NCBI RefSeq assembly: GCF_000152985.1
Contig: NZ_CH672395.1
Coordinates: 2,486,461-2,550,460 of the forward strand
DNA from: Leeuwenhoekiella blandensis MED217
Lineage (GTDB): Bacteria; Bacteroidota; Bacteroidia; Flavobacteriales; Flavobacteriaceae
Reading direction: 5' to 3'
DNA length: 64,000 bases
This document shows positions 54,653-63,613 of this stretch, piece by piece. The notes below the pieces were generated by a model. It worked only from the letters and a program-made list of their open reading frames with translations, had not been told where the DNA came from and did not search any database. Both the position numbers and the translations under genes were made by a program. The first letter of the stretch is position 1. The number at the start of each line of letters is the position of its first letter.

Positions 54653-55747
54653 TTACACATTAAATAAGAAGTGCATAATGTCTCCGTCTTTAACAATGTA
54701 ATTTTTTCCCTCAACACCCATTTTACCGGCTTCTTTTACTTTGGTTTCACTTCCGTAAGCAACATAATCTTCATAAGCGATTACCTCTGCTCTAATGAAG
54801 CCTTTTTCAAAGTCGGTATGAATAACTCCGGCTGCTTGAGGCGCTGTCGAACCAATTTTAGTCGTCCACGCGCGCACCTCTTTTTTACCTGCTGTAAAAT
54901 AGGTTTGTTGATTCAATAACTTGTATGCCGTACGGATCAATTTTGAAGAACCCGGCTCCTCAAGACCTATATCTTGTAAAAACATCTGGCGCTCTTCGTA
55001 GTCGTCCAATTCGTTGATATCTGCTTCGGTACCTACGGCAAGTACAAGCACTTCTGCGTTTTCCTCCTTTACTGCCTCACGTACTTTTTCTACGTAAGCA
55101 TTTCCGTCTACAGCTGCACCCTCATCTACATTACACACATACATCACCGGTTTATCGGTAATGAACTGAAGCGGCTTAACAAATTCTGCATAGTCTTCTT
55201 CAGAAAATTCAACAGCTCGTACAGATTTTCCTTGCTCTAAAGCTTCTTTAATCTGAATTAAAACTGACTCTTCTTTCTGAGCGTCTTTGTTCCCGGTGCG
55301 AGAAGCTTTCTTTACTTTTTCAAGTTTCTTTTCAACGGTTTCAAGATCCTTAAGCTGAAGCTCTATATCTATAGTTTCTTTGTCGCGAATAGGATCTACG
55401 CTACCATCAACGTGAACAATATTATCATTGTCAAAACAACGTAAAACGTGAAGAATAGCATCGGTTTCTCTAATGTTTCCTAAGAATTGATTTCCTAATC
55501 CTTCTCCTTTACTTGCTCCTTTTACAAGCCCTGCAATATCAACAATATCAACAGTAGCAGGAATCACACGCTCTGGCTTTACCAGCTCTTCTAATTTTGA
55601 CAAACGAGGGTCTGGAACATTAACTACCCCAACATTAGGTTCGATAGTACAAAACGGAAAGTTTGCACTCTGCGCTTTTGCATTTGATAAACAATTAAAA
55701 AGAGTTGATTTTCCTACGTTAGGCAATCCTACAATACCTGCTTTCAT
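54653..55747 (-). CDS. ychF: Redox-regulated ribosome-binding GTPase/ATPase YchF
   Basis: 364 residues. G1 loop [10 protein letters not shown]3 D-I-A-G-L-V, and the NxxE variation (C-N-V-D-E) instead of NKxD, which is why OLA1/YchF binds ATP. The C-terminal TGS domain ends [13 protein letters not shown]. It associates with ribosomes and responds to oxidative stress. It is monocistronic. Confidence 0.95.
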   Translation of the reverse strand: MKAGIVGLPNVGKSTLFNCLSNAKAQSANFPFCTIEPNVGVVNVPDPRLSKLEELVKPERVIPATVDIVDIAGLVKGASKGEGLGNQFLGNIRETDAILHVLRCFDNDNIVHVDGSVDPIRDKETIDIELQLKDLETVEKKLEKVKKASRTGNKDAQKEESVLIQIKEALEQGKSVRAVEFSEEDYAEFVKPLQFITDKPVMYVCNVDEGAAVDGNAYVEKVREAVKEENAEVLVLAVGTEADINELDDYEERQMFLQDIGLEEPGSSKLIRTAYKLLNQQTYFTAGKKEVRAWTTKIGSTAPQAAGVIHTDFEKGFIRAEVIAYEDYVAYGSETKVKEAGKMGVEGKNYIVKDGDIMHFLFNV

Positions 55748-55928
55748 GGTTTCAAAATTTTGAGGCGCAAATATAGGAAGCTTATCTAAAACTTTACAGC
55801 TTTACTTGATAATCAAGAGCAATTGTTTTACTCCCGTTATACTACTATAGTTTTTTACAGCACAAGACCAATTCAAACGATTAAAAATCAATACGCTAAG
55901 TCAATCAACCCATAACTCCAAGGCATAA

Positions 55929-55956
55929 AAAAGTCCGGTTTATTAACCGGACTTTT
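55929..55956 (-). terminator. Intrinsic terminator after the ferredoxin gene
   Basis: aaaagtccggtt, loop tatt, aaccggactttt. It follows the ferredoxin stop (55981) on the minus strand, before the ychF upstream region. Confidence 0.85.
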
Positions 55957-55980
55957 CATTAATTATATAGAAGCCTTTGC

Positions 55981-56331
55981 TTAATTATGATGCATAAATG
56001 CCTGTTTGCCTAGAAGTTCTTCTTCCGTTTCTACGTTATCTTCATCAGGCACACAGCAATCTACGGGACAAACCGCAGCACATTGTGGCTCTTCGTGAAA
56101 GCCCATACATTCTGTACATTTATCAGGAGCGATGTAATATACCTCATCACTTATAGGCTCTTGAGTTTCTTCTGCATCAACCTCTTTCCCGTTAGGAAGC
56201 ACTACTTTCCCTTCAAGGTCTGTCCCATCTGCATAACGCCAGTCATCTGCACCTTCATAAATCGCGGTGTTAGGACATTCTGGCTCACAAGCCCCACAGT
56301 TAATGCATTCATCAGTTATTATAATTGCCAT
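55981..56331 (-). CDS. Ferredoxin, 2[4Fe-4S]
   Basis: 116 residues. N-terminal [12 protein letters not shown] cluster motif, and a second C-T-E-C ... C-A-A-V-C-P-V-D motif separated by an acidic insertion of about 50 residues. This is the Allochromatium-type 4Fe-4S arrangement with a long loop. An electron carrier; its partner is not shown. The LuxC-like reductase gene lies divergently next to it. Confidence 0.92.
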   Translation of the reverse strand: MAIIITDECINCGACEPECPNTAIYEGADDWRYADGTDLEGKVVLPNGKEVDAEETQEPISDEVYYIAPDKCTECMGFHEEPQCAAVCPVDCCVPDEDNVETEEELLGKQAFMHHN

Positions 56332-56498
56332 AGTATAATCGTTTTCTAATCCTTAATTTTGCCCTCGTGGACAACACATTTTTAAACCCTACTAAATTAG
56401 TAGAAATTAATGAGAAAACAGGGCGAAAAATACACTGATTTTCTCTTAAATATTGAAACGCAAAATTAAGGTCTCGGCCTAACTCTACCAAACCATTT

Positions 56499-57557
56499 AT
56501 GGATTTAAACCAAAGAATTACTGCATTCTCAAACCTCGGTGAATTTTTAAAGGATTATTTGTCTGACGCTCCAAAAAGCGATTTGGCGTTACAAGATTTT
56601 AAAACATTAACCGAAGAATTCACTGCGGTTATTGAAACTTCGCACCGTCAAAACGCCTGGTTCACTCCAGAATATATCAAAATGGCATTACAGAGTTGGT
56701 CTCAAATGCTCACAAAAGAAACTCTTACCCATTGGTTTGCGGCTTATGCTGCTTCAAATACAACTTCAAAAAGAGTAGCAGTGATTATGGCAGGTAATCT
56801 GCCTTTGGTAGGCTTTCATGACTTTTTAAGCGTTTTACTTTCCGGGCATCACCTTATCGCAAAATTATCTAGTGATGATAAATTACTAATGCCTTTTCTA
56901 GCCAAAGTATTGATTAAACTAGAACCTTCTTTTGAATCAAAAATTGAATTCACTCAGGAAAAATTGCCCCAATTTGATGCCGTTATCGCAACCGGAAGCA
57001 ACAACACCGCACGCTATTTTGAATACTACTTTAAAGACAAACCAAGTATCATCCGCAAAAACCGTAATGCCGTAGCCATACTTACAGGAAATGAAACTGC
57101 TGAACAACTTGAAGCCTTAGGGAGCGATATTTTCAACTATTTTGGGATGGGATGCCGTAGTGTTTCAAAGATCTATGTGCCACAAGGCTACGACTTTGAT
57201 GCTTTTTTCAATGCAATGTATGCGCATCAAAACGTGATCAATCACCACAAATACGCCAACAATTACGATTACAACAAAGCGGTTTATCTTATGAGTCTTT
57301 TCCCTGTTCTTGACAACAACTTTATGGTTTTAAAAGAAGATAAAAACTTCTCCTCTCCTATTTCTGTAGTCTTTTATGAGTACTATAAAAGCATAGATTC
57401 ACTTAAGGAAACACTAAGCTCACAAGCAGATCAAATTCAGTGTGTTGTGGCTCAAAATTTTGATCCCAATGAGGTTGCATTTGGGCAAGCTCAAAAACCA
57501 AAACTTTATGATTATGCAGATGGTGTTGATACCGTTGCATTTTTATTAAAATTATAA
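56499..57557 (+). CDS. LuxC-like acyl-CoA reductase
   Basis: 352 residues. The acyl-CoA reductase (LuxC) family pattern: V-I-M-A-G-N-L-P-L-V-G-F-H-D and catalytic Cys in F-G-M-G-C-R-S-V-S-K (about 228). Such proteins reduce acyl-CoA or acyl-ACP to aldehydes. In Bacteroidota they are often found between a ferredoxin gene and serC, as here, without a lux operon; the physiological substrate is unknown. Confidence 0.85.
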   Translation: MDLNQRITAFSNLGEFLKDYLSDAPKSDLALQDFKTLTEEFTAVIETSHRQNAWFTPEYIKMALQSWSQMLTKETLTHWFAAYAASNTTSKRVAVIMAGNLPLVGFHDFLSVLLSGHHLIAKLSSDDKLLMPFLAKVLIKLEPSFESKIEFTQEKLPQFDAVIATGSNNTARYFEYYFKDKPSIIRKNRNAVAILTGNETAEQLEALGSDIFNYFGMGCRSVSKIYVPQGYDFDAFFNAMYAHQNVINHHKYANNYDYNKAVYLMSLFPVLDNNFMVLKEDKNFSSPISVVFYEYYKSIDSLKETLSSQADQIQCVVAQNFDPNEVAFGQAQKPKLYDYADGVDTVAFLLKL

Positions 57558-57835
57558 GAGAAATTCGTCAATTATTTATTGATTTATCAAACTACTTTGA
57601 AAGTGTTTTAAGCATCTTTGCATGTCTTTTTAAGCACGCAATTGCTTGCACATATATAAGGTGGAATCTTATGTATTCTGTTTGAAAAGCCGTAATTTTC
57701 CAACGGAATACTTCAGGGCAAGTTCACGAAGTATTCTTAAGGAATAAATTTTCAATATTAAAGCAAGCCTAGGGTATTAAAGCCTTTTGGCGGCGCCAAT
57801 AAAACCAAACAAAAAGAGACCAAATATTCAATCCA
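57558..57835. other. Leader/intergenic region before serC
   Basis: 278 bases with no ORF. It holds a perfect 9-bp hairpin (gaatacttc / gaagtattc, at about 57702-57732) and copy C of the TTGGCGGYGCCAA repeat just before serC. No Ser-rich leader peptide was found. Confidence 0.5.
57762..57804 (+). repeat. TTGGCGGYGCCAA repeat, copy C
   Basis: Core ttggcggcgccaa (57787-57799). The upstream caagcct-ggtatt-cct context matches copy A. It lies about 35 bases before the serC start, so it could also influence serC expression. Confidence 0.6.
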
Positions 57836-58900
57836 ATGAAAAAACATAATTTCAGTGCAGGGCCATGTATTCTTCCTCAGGAAGTATTCAAACAAGCCTC
57901 TGAAGCCGTTTTAAATTTCAACAATCTTGATCTTTCTATTTTAGAAATTTCGCATAGAAGCAAAGACTTTGTAGATGTTATGGAAGAGGCTCGCGAGCTT
58001 GTTCTTGAATTAATGGGTCTTGAAGGCAAAGGTTATAAAGCATTATTCTTACAAGGTGGTGCAAGTATGCAGTTTGTAATGACCGCATACAATCTACTAG
58101 AAAATAAAGCAGGATATATCAATACAGGTACTTGGAGTGACAAAGCGATCAAAGAGGCAAAGATCTTTGGTGAAGTGGTTGACGTTGCAAGTTCAAAAGA
58201 CAAAAACTACAACTATATCCCAAAAGGTTTTGAAGTACCTTCAGACCTTGATTATTTACATCTTACAACAAACAATACCATCTTTGGTACTCAAATCAAA
58301 GAGTTCCCTACTACAGATGTGCCATTAGTTGCAGATATGAGTAGTGATATTTTTTCTCGAGAAATCGACTTCTCAAAATTTGATCTAATTTATGCAGGAG
58401 CTCAAAAAAATATGGGGCCTGCAGGTACGACACTTGTTGTGATCAAAGAAGATATTTTAGGCAAAGTAACACGCCAGATCCCAAGTATGTTGAGTTATGC
58501 TACGCACATTTCAAAAGGAAGTATGTTCAACACGCCTCCTGTATTTGCAGTATACACCTCAATGCTTACCCTTAGATGGTTGAAAGAAAATGGCGGTATT
58601 GCAAAAGCTGCAGAAGAAAATGAGAAAAAAGCAACCTTGCTTTACTCTGAGATCGACCTCAACCCACTGTTTAAAGGATATGCAGCAAAAGAAGATCGTT
58701 CTATTATGAATGCTACCTTTAATCTTGCAGAAGACAATCTTAAAGAAACCTTTGATACGATGCTTAAAGAAGCTGGTATCAATGGCCTTAACGGGCACCG
58801 AAGCGTTGGTGGGTATCGTGCATCTATGTATAATGCTTTGCCACTTAACAGTGTAGGCGTTCTTGTTGACGTGATGAGCGAACTTGAGCGTAAAGCCTAA
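57836..58900 (+). CDS. serC: Phosphoserine aminotransferase
   Basis: 354 residues. N-F-S-A-G-P-C-I-L-P start, PLP lysine in Y-A-G-A-Q-K-N-M-G-P (about K191) and H-R-S-V-G-G-Y-R-A-S-M-Y-N near the end, all family signatures. It transfers the amino group of glutamate to 3-phosphohydroxypyruvate. Forms an operon with serA 30 bases downstream. Confidence 0.97.
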   Translation: MKKHNFSAGPCILPQEVFKQASEAVLNFNNLDLSILEISHRSKDFVDVMEEARELVLELMGLEGKGYKALFLQGGASMQFVMTAYNLLENKAGYINTGTWSDKAIKEAKIFGEVVDVASSKDKNYNYIPKGFEVPSDLDYLHLTTNNTIFGTQIKEFPTTDVPLVADMSSDIFSREIDFSKFDLIYAGAQKNMGPAGTTLVVIKEDILGKVTRQIPSMLSYATHISKGSMFNTPPVFAVYTSMLTLRWLKENGGIAKAAEENEKKATLLYSEIDLNPLFKGYAAKEDRSIMNATFNLAEDNLKETFDTMLKEAGINGLNGHRSVGGYRASMYNALPLNSVGVLVDVMSELERKA

Positions 58901-58930
58901 CAAACCAATCAATAAATCAAAAATTAAAAC

Positions 58931-59884
58931 ATGAAAGTTTTAGCAAATGATGGTATTTCTCAAACTGGAGTAGACGCTCTTGAAGCTGCCGGTTTTGAAG
59001 TTATTACTACCAAAGTTGCTCAAGAGCAGCTCGTAAATTATATTAATGAAAACAACGTAGACGCGCTTCTAGTACGTAGCGCTACAAAAGTTCGCCAAGA
59101 TCTTATCGATGCGTGTCCAGACCTTAAACTTATAGGACGTGGCGGTGTAGGTATGGATAATATTGACGTACAATATGCCAAGGATAAAGGCCTGAGCGTG
59201 ATCAATACACCGGCTGCATCTTCTGCATCTGTTGCAGAGCTTGTGTTTGCACATCTTTACGGTGGCGTTCGTTTCTTGTACGATGCTAACCGCAATATGC
59301 CTTTAGAAGGTGAAGAAAAATTCGGCGCACTTAAAAAAGCATACGCAAAAGGTGTTGAGCTTCGCGGAAAAACTTTAGGAGTTATTGGTTTTGGCCGTAT
59401 CGGTCAGGCTACTGCAAAAGTGGCCTTGGGTGCCGGAATGAAAGTGATCTATTCTGATCCTTACATGGAAAAAGCCGAAGTAAAAGTTGACTTTTTTGAC
59501 GGTCAGGAAGTTTCTTTCAAATTCGAAAGCAAACCGAAAGAAGAAGTTCTTGCAGAAGCCGACTTTATCACATTACACGTTCCTGCTCAAAAAGAATATG
59601 TTATTGGTAAAGCCGAAATTGAAAAAATGAAAGACGGTGCTGCTCTTGTTAATGCAGCGCGTGGCGGAGTAGTTGATGAGCTTGCACTTATTGAAGCACT
59701 AGATGCCGGTAAACTTGCTTTTGCTGCTCTTGATGTTTTTGAAAGCGAACCAAAGCCGGAAATCAAAATTTTAATGCATCCTAAAATTTCATTATCTCCG
59801 CACATTGGTGCAGCGACTAATGAAGCCCAGGATCGTATAGGTGTTGAACTTGCAGATCAAATTGCTTCGATCTTAAAAGGTTAA
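58931..59884 (+). CDS. serA: D-3-phosphoglycerate dehydrogenase, short form
   Basis: 317 residues. NAD loop G-V-I-G-F-G-R-I-G-Q-A-T and catalytic residues in N-A-A-R-G-G-V-V-D-E and S-P-H-I-G-A-A-T. It oxidises 3-phosphoglycerate, the first step of serine synthesis. It ends at the substrate/NAD domains, so the serine-binding ACT domain of E. coli SerA is absent; direct feedback by serine is not expected from the sequence. Confidence 0.93.
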   Translation: MKVLANDGISQTGVDALEAAGFEVITTKVAQEQLVNYINENNVDALLVRSATKVRQDLIDACPDLKLIGRGGVGMDNIDVQYAKDKGLSVINTPAASSASVAELVFAHLYGGVRFLYDANRNMPLEGEEKFGALKKAYAKGVELRGKTLGVIGFGRIGQATAKVALGAGMKVIYSDPYMEKAEVKVDFFDGQEVSFKFESKPKEEVLAEADFITLHVPAQKEYVIGKAEIEKMKDGAALVNAARGGVVDELALIEALDAGKLAFAALDVFESEPKPEIKILMHPKISLSPHIGAATNEAQDRIGVELADQIASILKG

Positions 59885-59903
59885 TTTTCAACTCCCCAAA
59901 AAC

Positions 59904-59932
59904 AAAAAGCCGAATTTTATTCGGCTTTTTTT
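59904..59932 (+). terminator. Intrinsic terminator after serCA
   Basis: aaaaagccgaa, loop, ttcggcttttt with a T-run; 19 bases after the serA stop. Confidence 0.85.
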
Positions 59933-59998
59933 ATGTGCAATAAGCAGAGAATAATGCAACTGTGCTTAACTTTATATCATAACAAAAACCAAAAAATC

Positions 59999-60637
59999 AT
60001 GGCAGGCTTATTAGATTTATTAAATAGTGACCTAGGAAAACAATTAATTAGTGGCGCGAGCGCACAAACAGGAGCTTCAGAAAGTAAAACCGCAGATGTA
60101 TTGAGTATGGCAATGCCACTGCTTTTAGGTGCAATGAAAAAAAATGTTTCCTCTAAAGATGGTGCTTCCGGACTTATGAACGCCTTAAGCGGAAAGCACG
60201 ATGGAAGTATCCTTGACAATATAGGTAGTATTTTAGGCGGTGGTAGCGTAGATCAAGATGTAATGCAAGATGGCGCTGGTATTTTAAGTCACGTACTTGG
60301 CGGAAAACAACCCGTTGTTGAAAATACACTAAGCGCCAAAACAGGTTTAGATGCAGGAACCATTGCCCAAATTCTGAAGATCGCTGCGCCTATTCTACTT
60401 GGTATTATTGGGAAACAAACCAAAGAAAACAATGTTCAAGATCAAGATGGTCTTACCGGAATTCTAGGGAGCATGCTTGGTGGCCAACCAAAAGAAAACC
60501 AAAGTTTGATAGAATCTCTAATCGATTCAGATGGTGACGGAAGCGTTCTTGACGATGTTGCTGATATGGTTTTAGGATCAAACAAAAAACAAGGTGGAGG
60601 TATCGGCGGAATGCTAGGCGGGCTTTTCGGAAAATAA
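59999..60637 (+). CDS. DUF937-family protein
   Basis: 212 residues starting M-A-G-L-L-D-L-L-N-S; an upstream in-frame ATG adds 22 residues with no family likeness. Repeated helical segments with G-I-L-S-H-V-L-G-G-K, followed by acidic D-S-D-G-D-G-S-V-L-D-D loops that look like calcium-binding EF-type sites, and a G-G-rich tail (G-G-G-I-G-G-M-L-G-G). Glycine-rich, without signal peptide. Function unknown in the family. Confidence 0.82.
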   Translation: MAGLLDLLNSDLGKQLISGASAQTGASESKTADVLSMAMPLLLGAMKKNVSSKDGASGLMNALSGKHDGSILDNIGSILGGGSVDQDVMQDGAGILSHVLGGKQPVVENTLSAKTGLDAGTIAQILKIAAPILLGIIGKQTKENNVQDQDGLTGILGSMLGGQPKENQSLIESLIDSDGDGSVLDDVADMVLGSNKKQGGGIGGMLGGLFGK

Positions 60638-60660
60638 ACATATTATCCCGTAGTAAACTA

Positions 60661-60687
60661 ACAAGCCGCTTCCATCAAGCGGCTTGT
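60661..60687. terminator. Hairpin after the DUF937 gene
   Basis: acaagccgct, loop tccatca, agcggcttgt. Perfect 10-bp stem but a weak T-run, so termination is likely but not certain. Confidence 0.65.
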
Positions 60688-60757
60688 TGATTTTAAACCC
60701 TAAAAATTTGATCAATTTATATGGCTTGAGTTTTGTAGCTTTAAAAGAAAAGATCTT

Positions 60758-61189
60758 ATGAAAAATTTCTTCTACGTTGTTTTGGCACTTGTTCTAGTTT
60801 ACGGTTGCGCTTCAACACAAAATAATAAACCCATTACAGATGCTAATCCTGAAGCAACTGCTAATGATACCGTGCGCATTGCTAATGACAGTCTCGAATA
60901 CGAGATCATCATTATAGAACCCGGTTACAACGCATTTTTAAATTCAATAGCAAGGCCAGAAGGATATTACTCTCAAAACTATCTTGAGAACAAGAATCGA
61001 TTCATTGTACCGGAATATAATCAACGCGTATTGCAACCTTTCCGATTTGATCCTAACCTGTATCCACAACAAATCGATTACAACAGTTCTGTAGATTATG
61101 GTTATGAAGTAAACTACAAACTTTATTATTACTTTGTGTATTTCACCCGAAAGTATAAGCAACGTTTTAGTGTTCCTACACGCATCTAG
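60758..61189 (+). CDS. Small lipoprotein (DUF6146-type)
   Basis: 143 residues. Lipobox Y-G-C (Cys17) after a hydrophobic signal. The rest carries the Y-N-A-F-L-N-S-I-A-R-P-E-G-Y-Y-S and D-Y-G-Y-E-V-N-Y-K-L-Y-Y-Y-F-V-Y-F segments seen in the flavobacterial family. Aromatic-rich C-terminus. Likely an outer-membrane-anchored protein of unknown role. A short 42-base gap precedes the membrane protein gene. Confidence 0.8.
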   Translation: MKNFFYVVLALVLVYGCASTQNNKPITDANPEATANDTVRIANDSLEYEIIIIEPGYNAFLNSIARPEGYYSQNYLENKNRFIVPEYNQRVLQPFRFDPNLYPQQIDYNSSVDYGYEVNYKLYYYFVYFTRKYKQRFSVPTRI

Positions 61190-61231
61190 AATTAGTTTAT
61201 TTATCTTAATTCTAAATAGTATATTTGGTGC

Positions 61232-61744
61232 GTGAAAAAATTCAAAGCAAACTGGGAAATCACCCATAACTGGCAACTTATATTTCCTGCTCTGGGAATT
61301 TTACTTTCTTTAGGATGTGGCTTCCTCATCGCCCGTAGGCTGGATTTCTTTTTAGATCCCGGGATTACTCAAAAAATCTACTTGACGGTTCTCAGCTTAG
61401 TACTAACCTATGCAATAATCCAATTGAGTTTATTCTGCTTTAAAAAGCTTAAAAACAGATGGCTTTTAGAAAACCGCTGGGAATTCATCGCGGTGTTTAT
61501 CGTCTTTGCGATTACCGGTTCTACTGCCGGCAGAATTTCAAGCCCCGTAATGCAAGCAATAGGCTTAGGGAGCGAGACTATTTCAGGATGGATCTATTGG
61601 CCGTTACGCATCCTCATCATATTCCCAATTTACCAGGTCTTGCTGATTATCATCGCCTGGATCTTTGGGCAGTATGCATTCTTCTATCAGTTTGAAAAGA
61701 AAATGCTTTCAAGGTTTGGTTTAGGCTTTCTGTTTAAAAAATAG
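61232..61744 (+). CDS. Small membrane protein (DUF6787-type), GTG start
   Basis: 170 residues with four predicted membrane helices. Begins K-K-F-K-A-N-W-E-I-T-H-N-W-Q-L, a family hallmark, from a GTG. Ends F-E-K-K-M-L-S-R-F-G-L-G-F. Function unknown. It converges with nnrDE (4-base gap). Confidence 0.78.
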   Translation: MKKFKANWEITHNWQLIFPALGILLSLGCGFLIARRLDFFLDPGITQKIYLTVLSLVLTYAIIQLSLFCFKKLKNRWLLENRWEFIAVFIVFAITGSTAGRISSPVMQAIGLGSETISGWIYWPLRILIIFPIYQVLLIIIAWIFGQYAFFYQFEKKMLSRFGLGFLFKK

Positions 61745-61748
61745 ATCA

Positions 61749-63272
61749 CTACTCCTTTTCCGGCTTGGCAAATAGATCAAGATAAGCTTGACCTAGAAAT
61801 TCGGTGATCATACTCGCCGTTAAACCTTCATAAGCAGTATGGTTAATCGCAATATCTGCAGCCTTCCCGTGAAGGTAAACTCCAAAAATAGCAGCCGTTA
61901 GCGGATCATAATTTTGCGCTATCAATCCGGTGATTATTCCTGTTAAAACATCTCCACTTCCACCTGTTGCAAGTCCGGGATTACCGGTATTATTCACATA
62001 ATATTTGCCGTCAAAAACCGTGATGGTATGCGCATCTTTAAGCACTAAAACACACGTGTACTTTTTACTGAATGCTTCGGCTTTTTTCAATTTATCAAAA
62101 TCATCTTCCCAGGCACCAATCAGTCGTTCTAACTCTTTTGGATGTGGCGTTAATACAGAATATTTCGGTAAGTAATCTAAAAACTGCTTATTCTTTGAAA
62201 GTATATTGAGTGCATCTGCATCAAGCACAAGGGGTACTTCATTATCTTCCAAAAATTCCCCTAAAGCATTTTGAGTTTTTTGCGAAGTCCCTATTCCAGG
62301 CCCTATCCCAATTACGGTAGGTTTCAAATCAAATTCAATCTCCTCGAGTACATTCCCCATAAAATCATCAACCATCACCATAACTTCTGGCAAACTTGAT
62401 TGTAAAATAGGCACACCTTGCTGAGTGGTATAGGCTGTAACCAAGCCGGCTCCTGCGCTCAAAGCACCTTTACAACTTAAGATTGCAGCCCCCATTTTAC
62501 CATAACTTCCCGCAATCATCAAGGCGTGACCATAAGTTCCTTTATGACTGAATTTAGTTCTGGGTTTATACATTTGTTGTGCTTCAGCCTTATCGATAAG
62601 CTGTGCCTGTGTCTCAACCGAATTCAAAAAATCACGATCTAGTCCGATATCTAGGACTGTCCAATTATTGATATACTTTCCACTTTCCGGAAGAAAGAAC
62701 GCCAGTTTCGGGGTTTGAAAAGTAAGCACGATCGTAGGCGTCACTATCGCCGAATCTTTAATAGTCAGATCTATACCCATCCCAGAGGGCACATCGATAG
62801 AAACAGTATATGCACCACTTTTATTAATGGCTACAAAAAGAGTTTGTACCCAGTCTGGCGCAGGCCTGTTGATCCCGATCCCAAAAATGCAATCGACAAT
62901 CAAATCCTCCCGGCTTAATTCTGGGAGATCTTCTTCAGATTTTAAAACCTGAGGCCATTTGCGCGTCACTTTTTTAAGTTCGTCTAAGGCCAGAAGAAAA
63001 TCTTTGCTTCGGTTATCGCTATAATTCACCACATACACATCAACAGGATATTGATGCTCAACAAAATATCTTGCGATCACCAGACCATCTCCACCGTTAT
63101 TCCCTATTCCACAGAAGATTTTAACCGGTACAGGCTGCCCTTGTAACCGCTGGTGCATATATTGAAATGCATAACCTCCTGCACGTTCCATTAAATTGTA
63201 AGAAGGAATATTTTCTGCGTTCTCGGTCGCTTTATCGGCTTGATAAACTTGGTCTTTACTTAATATTTTCAT
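61749..63272 (-). CDS. nnrD: Bifunctional NAD(P)H-hydrate epimerase / ADP-dependent dehydratase
   Basis: 507 residues. The N-terminal YjeF_N epimerase (about 1-215) has G-I-G-N-N-G-G-D-G-L-V and V-D-C-I-F-G-I-G. The C-terminal ribokinase-like dehydratase (about 225-505) has G-I-G-P-G-I-G, H-P-K-E-L-E-R-L and T-G-G-S-G-D-V-L-T-G. It repairs hydrated NADH/NADPH. One long gene, as usual in bacteria with the fused form. Symbol nnrD with nnrE fused at the N-terminus. Confidence 0.95.
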   Translation of the reverse strand: MKILSKDQVYQADKATENAENIPSYNLMERAGGYAFQYMHQRLQGQPVPVKIFCGIGNNGGDGLVIARYFVEHQYPVDVYVVNYSDNRSKDFLLALDELKKVTRKWPQVLKSEEDLPELSREDLIVDCIFGIGINRPAPDWVQTLFVAINKSGAYTVSIDVPSGMGIDLTIKDSAIVTPTIVLTFQTPKLAFFLPESGKYINNWTVLDIGLDRDFLNSVETQAQLIDKAEAQQMYKPRTKFSHKGTYGHALMIAGSYGKMGAAILSCKGALSAGAGLVTAYTTQQGVPILQSSLPEVMVMVDDFMGNVLEEIEFDLKPTVIGIGPGIGTSQKTQNALGEFLEDNEVPLVLDADALNILSKNKQFLDYLPKYSVLTPHPKELERLIGAWEDDFDKLKKAEAFSKKYTCVLVLKDAHTITVFDGKYYVNNTGNPGLATGGSGDVLTGIITGLIAQNYDPLTAAIFGVYLHGKAADIAINHTAYEGLTASMITEFLGQAYLDLFAKPEKE

Positions 63273-63390
63273 TGGGAATTAATTCAGGTTTAGAATATCC
63301 GTAAGGAAAAGCCTTTGATTTCTATTTAATTAGTGATTTCTCTGTTAAAAAAGTATTCCTTGAAAAATCCTCAAAAATCAAAGTTTCAGC

Positions 63391-63420
63391 TTGTGCTTAT
63401 GCGTAAAAATAATACTTTTG
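63391..63420 (+). promoter_or_regulatory. Promoter of the thr leader/thrA transcript
   Basis: tacttttg (63413-63420) matches the Bacteroidota -7 consensus TAnnTTTG in full, and ttg at 63391-63393 lies 19 bases upstream, near the expected -33. Transcription would start just before the leader ATG at 63441. Confidence 0.6.
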
Positions 63421-63440
63421 ACTGCAACAGTTAATAACAC

Positions 63441-63542
63441 ATGAAAGCAATTAACAACATTCTTATCCCTACAATCGCTACCATAGGTATTGCGATCGCT
63501 TTCATTATTATTACCCCTTTGGGGTATTCTATTAACATATAA
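63441..63542 (+). CDS. thrL: Thr/Ile-rich leader peptide of thrA
   Basis: A 33-residue ORF. Its middle reads TIATIGIAIAFIIIT, and it has 4 Thr and 14 Ile codons or close to that in total, the end products or their precursor for thrA and ilvA. It ends with TAA 71 bases before the thrA start and is preceded by a promoter match. An ACCCC/GGGGT hairpin falls inside its last third. A weak hairpin (63556-63569) lies before a T-rich stretch, not a strong terminator. The overall layout resembles the E. coli thr leader. Confidence 0.65.
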   Translation: MKAINNILIPTIATIGIAIAFIIITPLGYSINI

Positions 63543-63555
63543 CTTCCGGTACTTC

Positions 63556-63586
63556 TCGTGTTTACACGAAAATCAACTTATTTTTA
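63556..63586 (+). promoter_or_regulatory. Weak hairpin downstream of the thr leader
   Basis: tcgtg, loop ttta, cacga, followed after eight bases by a T-rich stretch. It is a candidate attenuator terminator, but the stem is short and the T-run is separated. Confidence 0.35.
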
Positions 63587-63613
63587 TAAAAACTCATTTC
63601 AAACACTAAAGCC

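Noticed and set aside
57558-57835. A Ser-rich leader or known riboswitch before serC
   Set aside because: Only four- and five-codon ORFs occur, and none of the riboswitch core motifs I know is visible.
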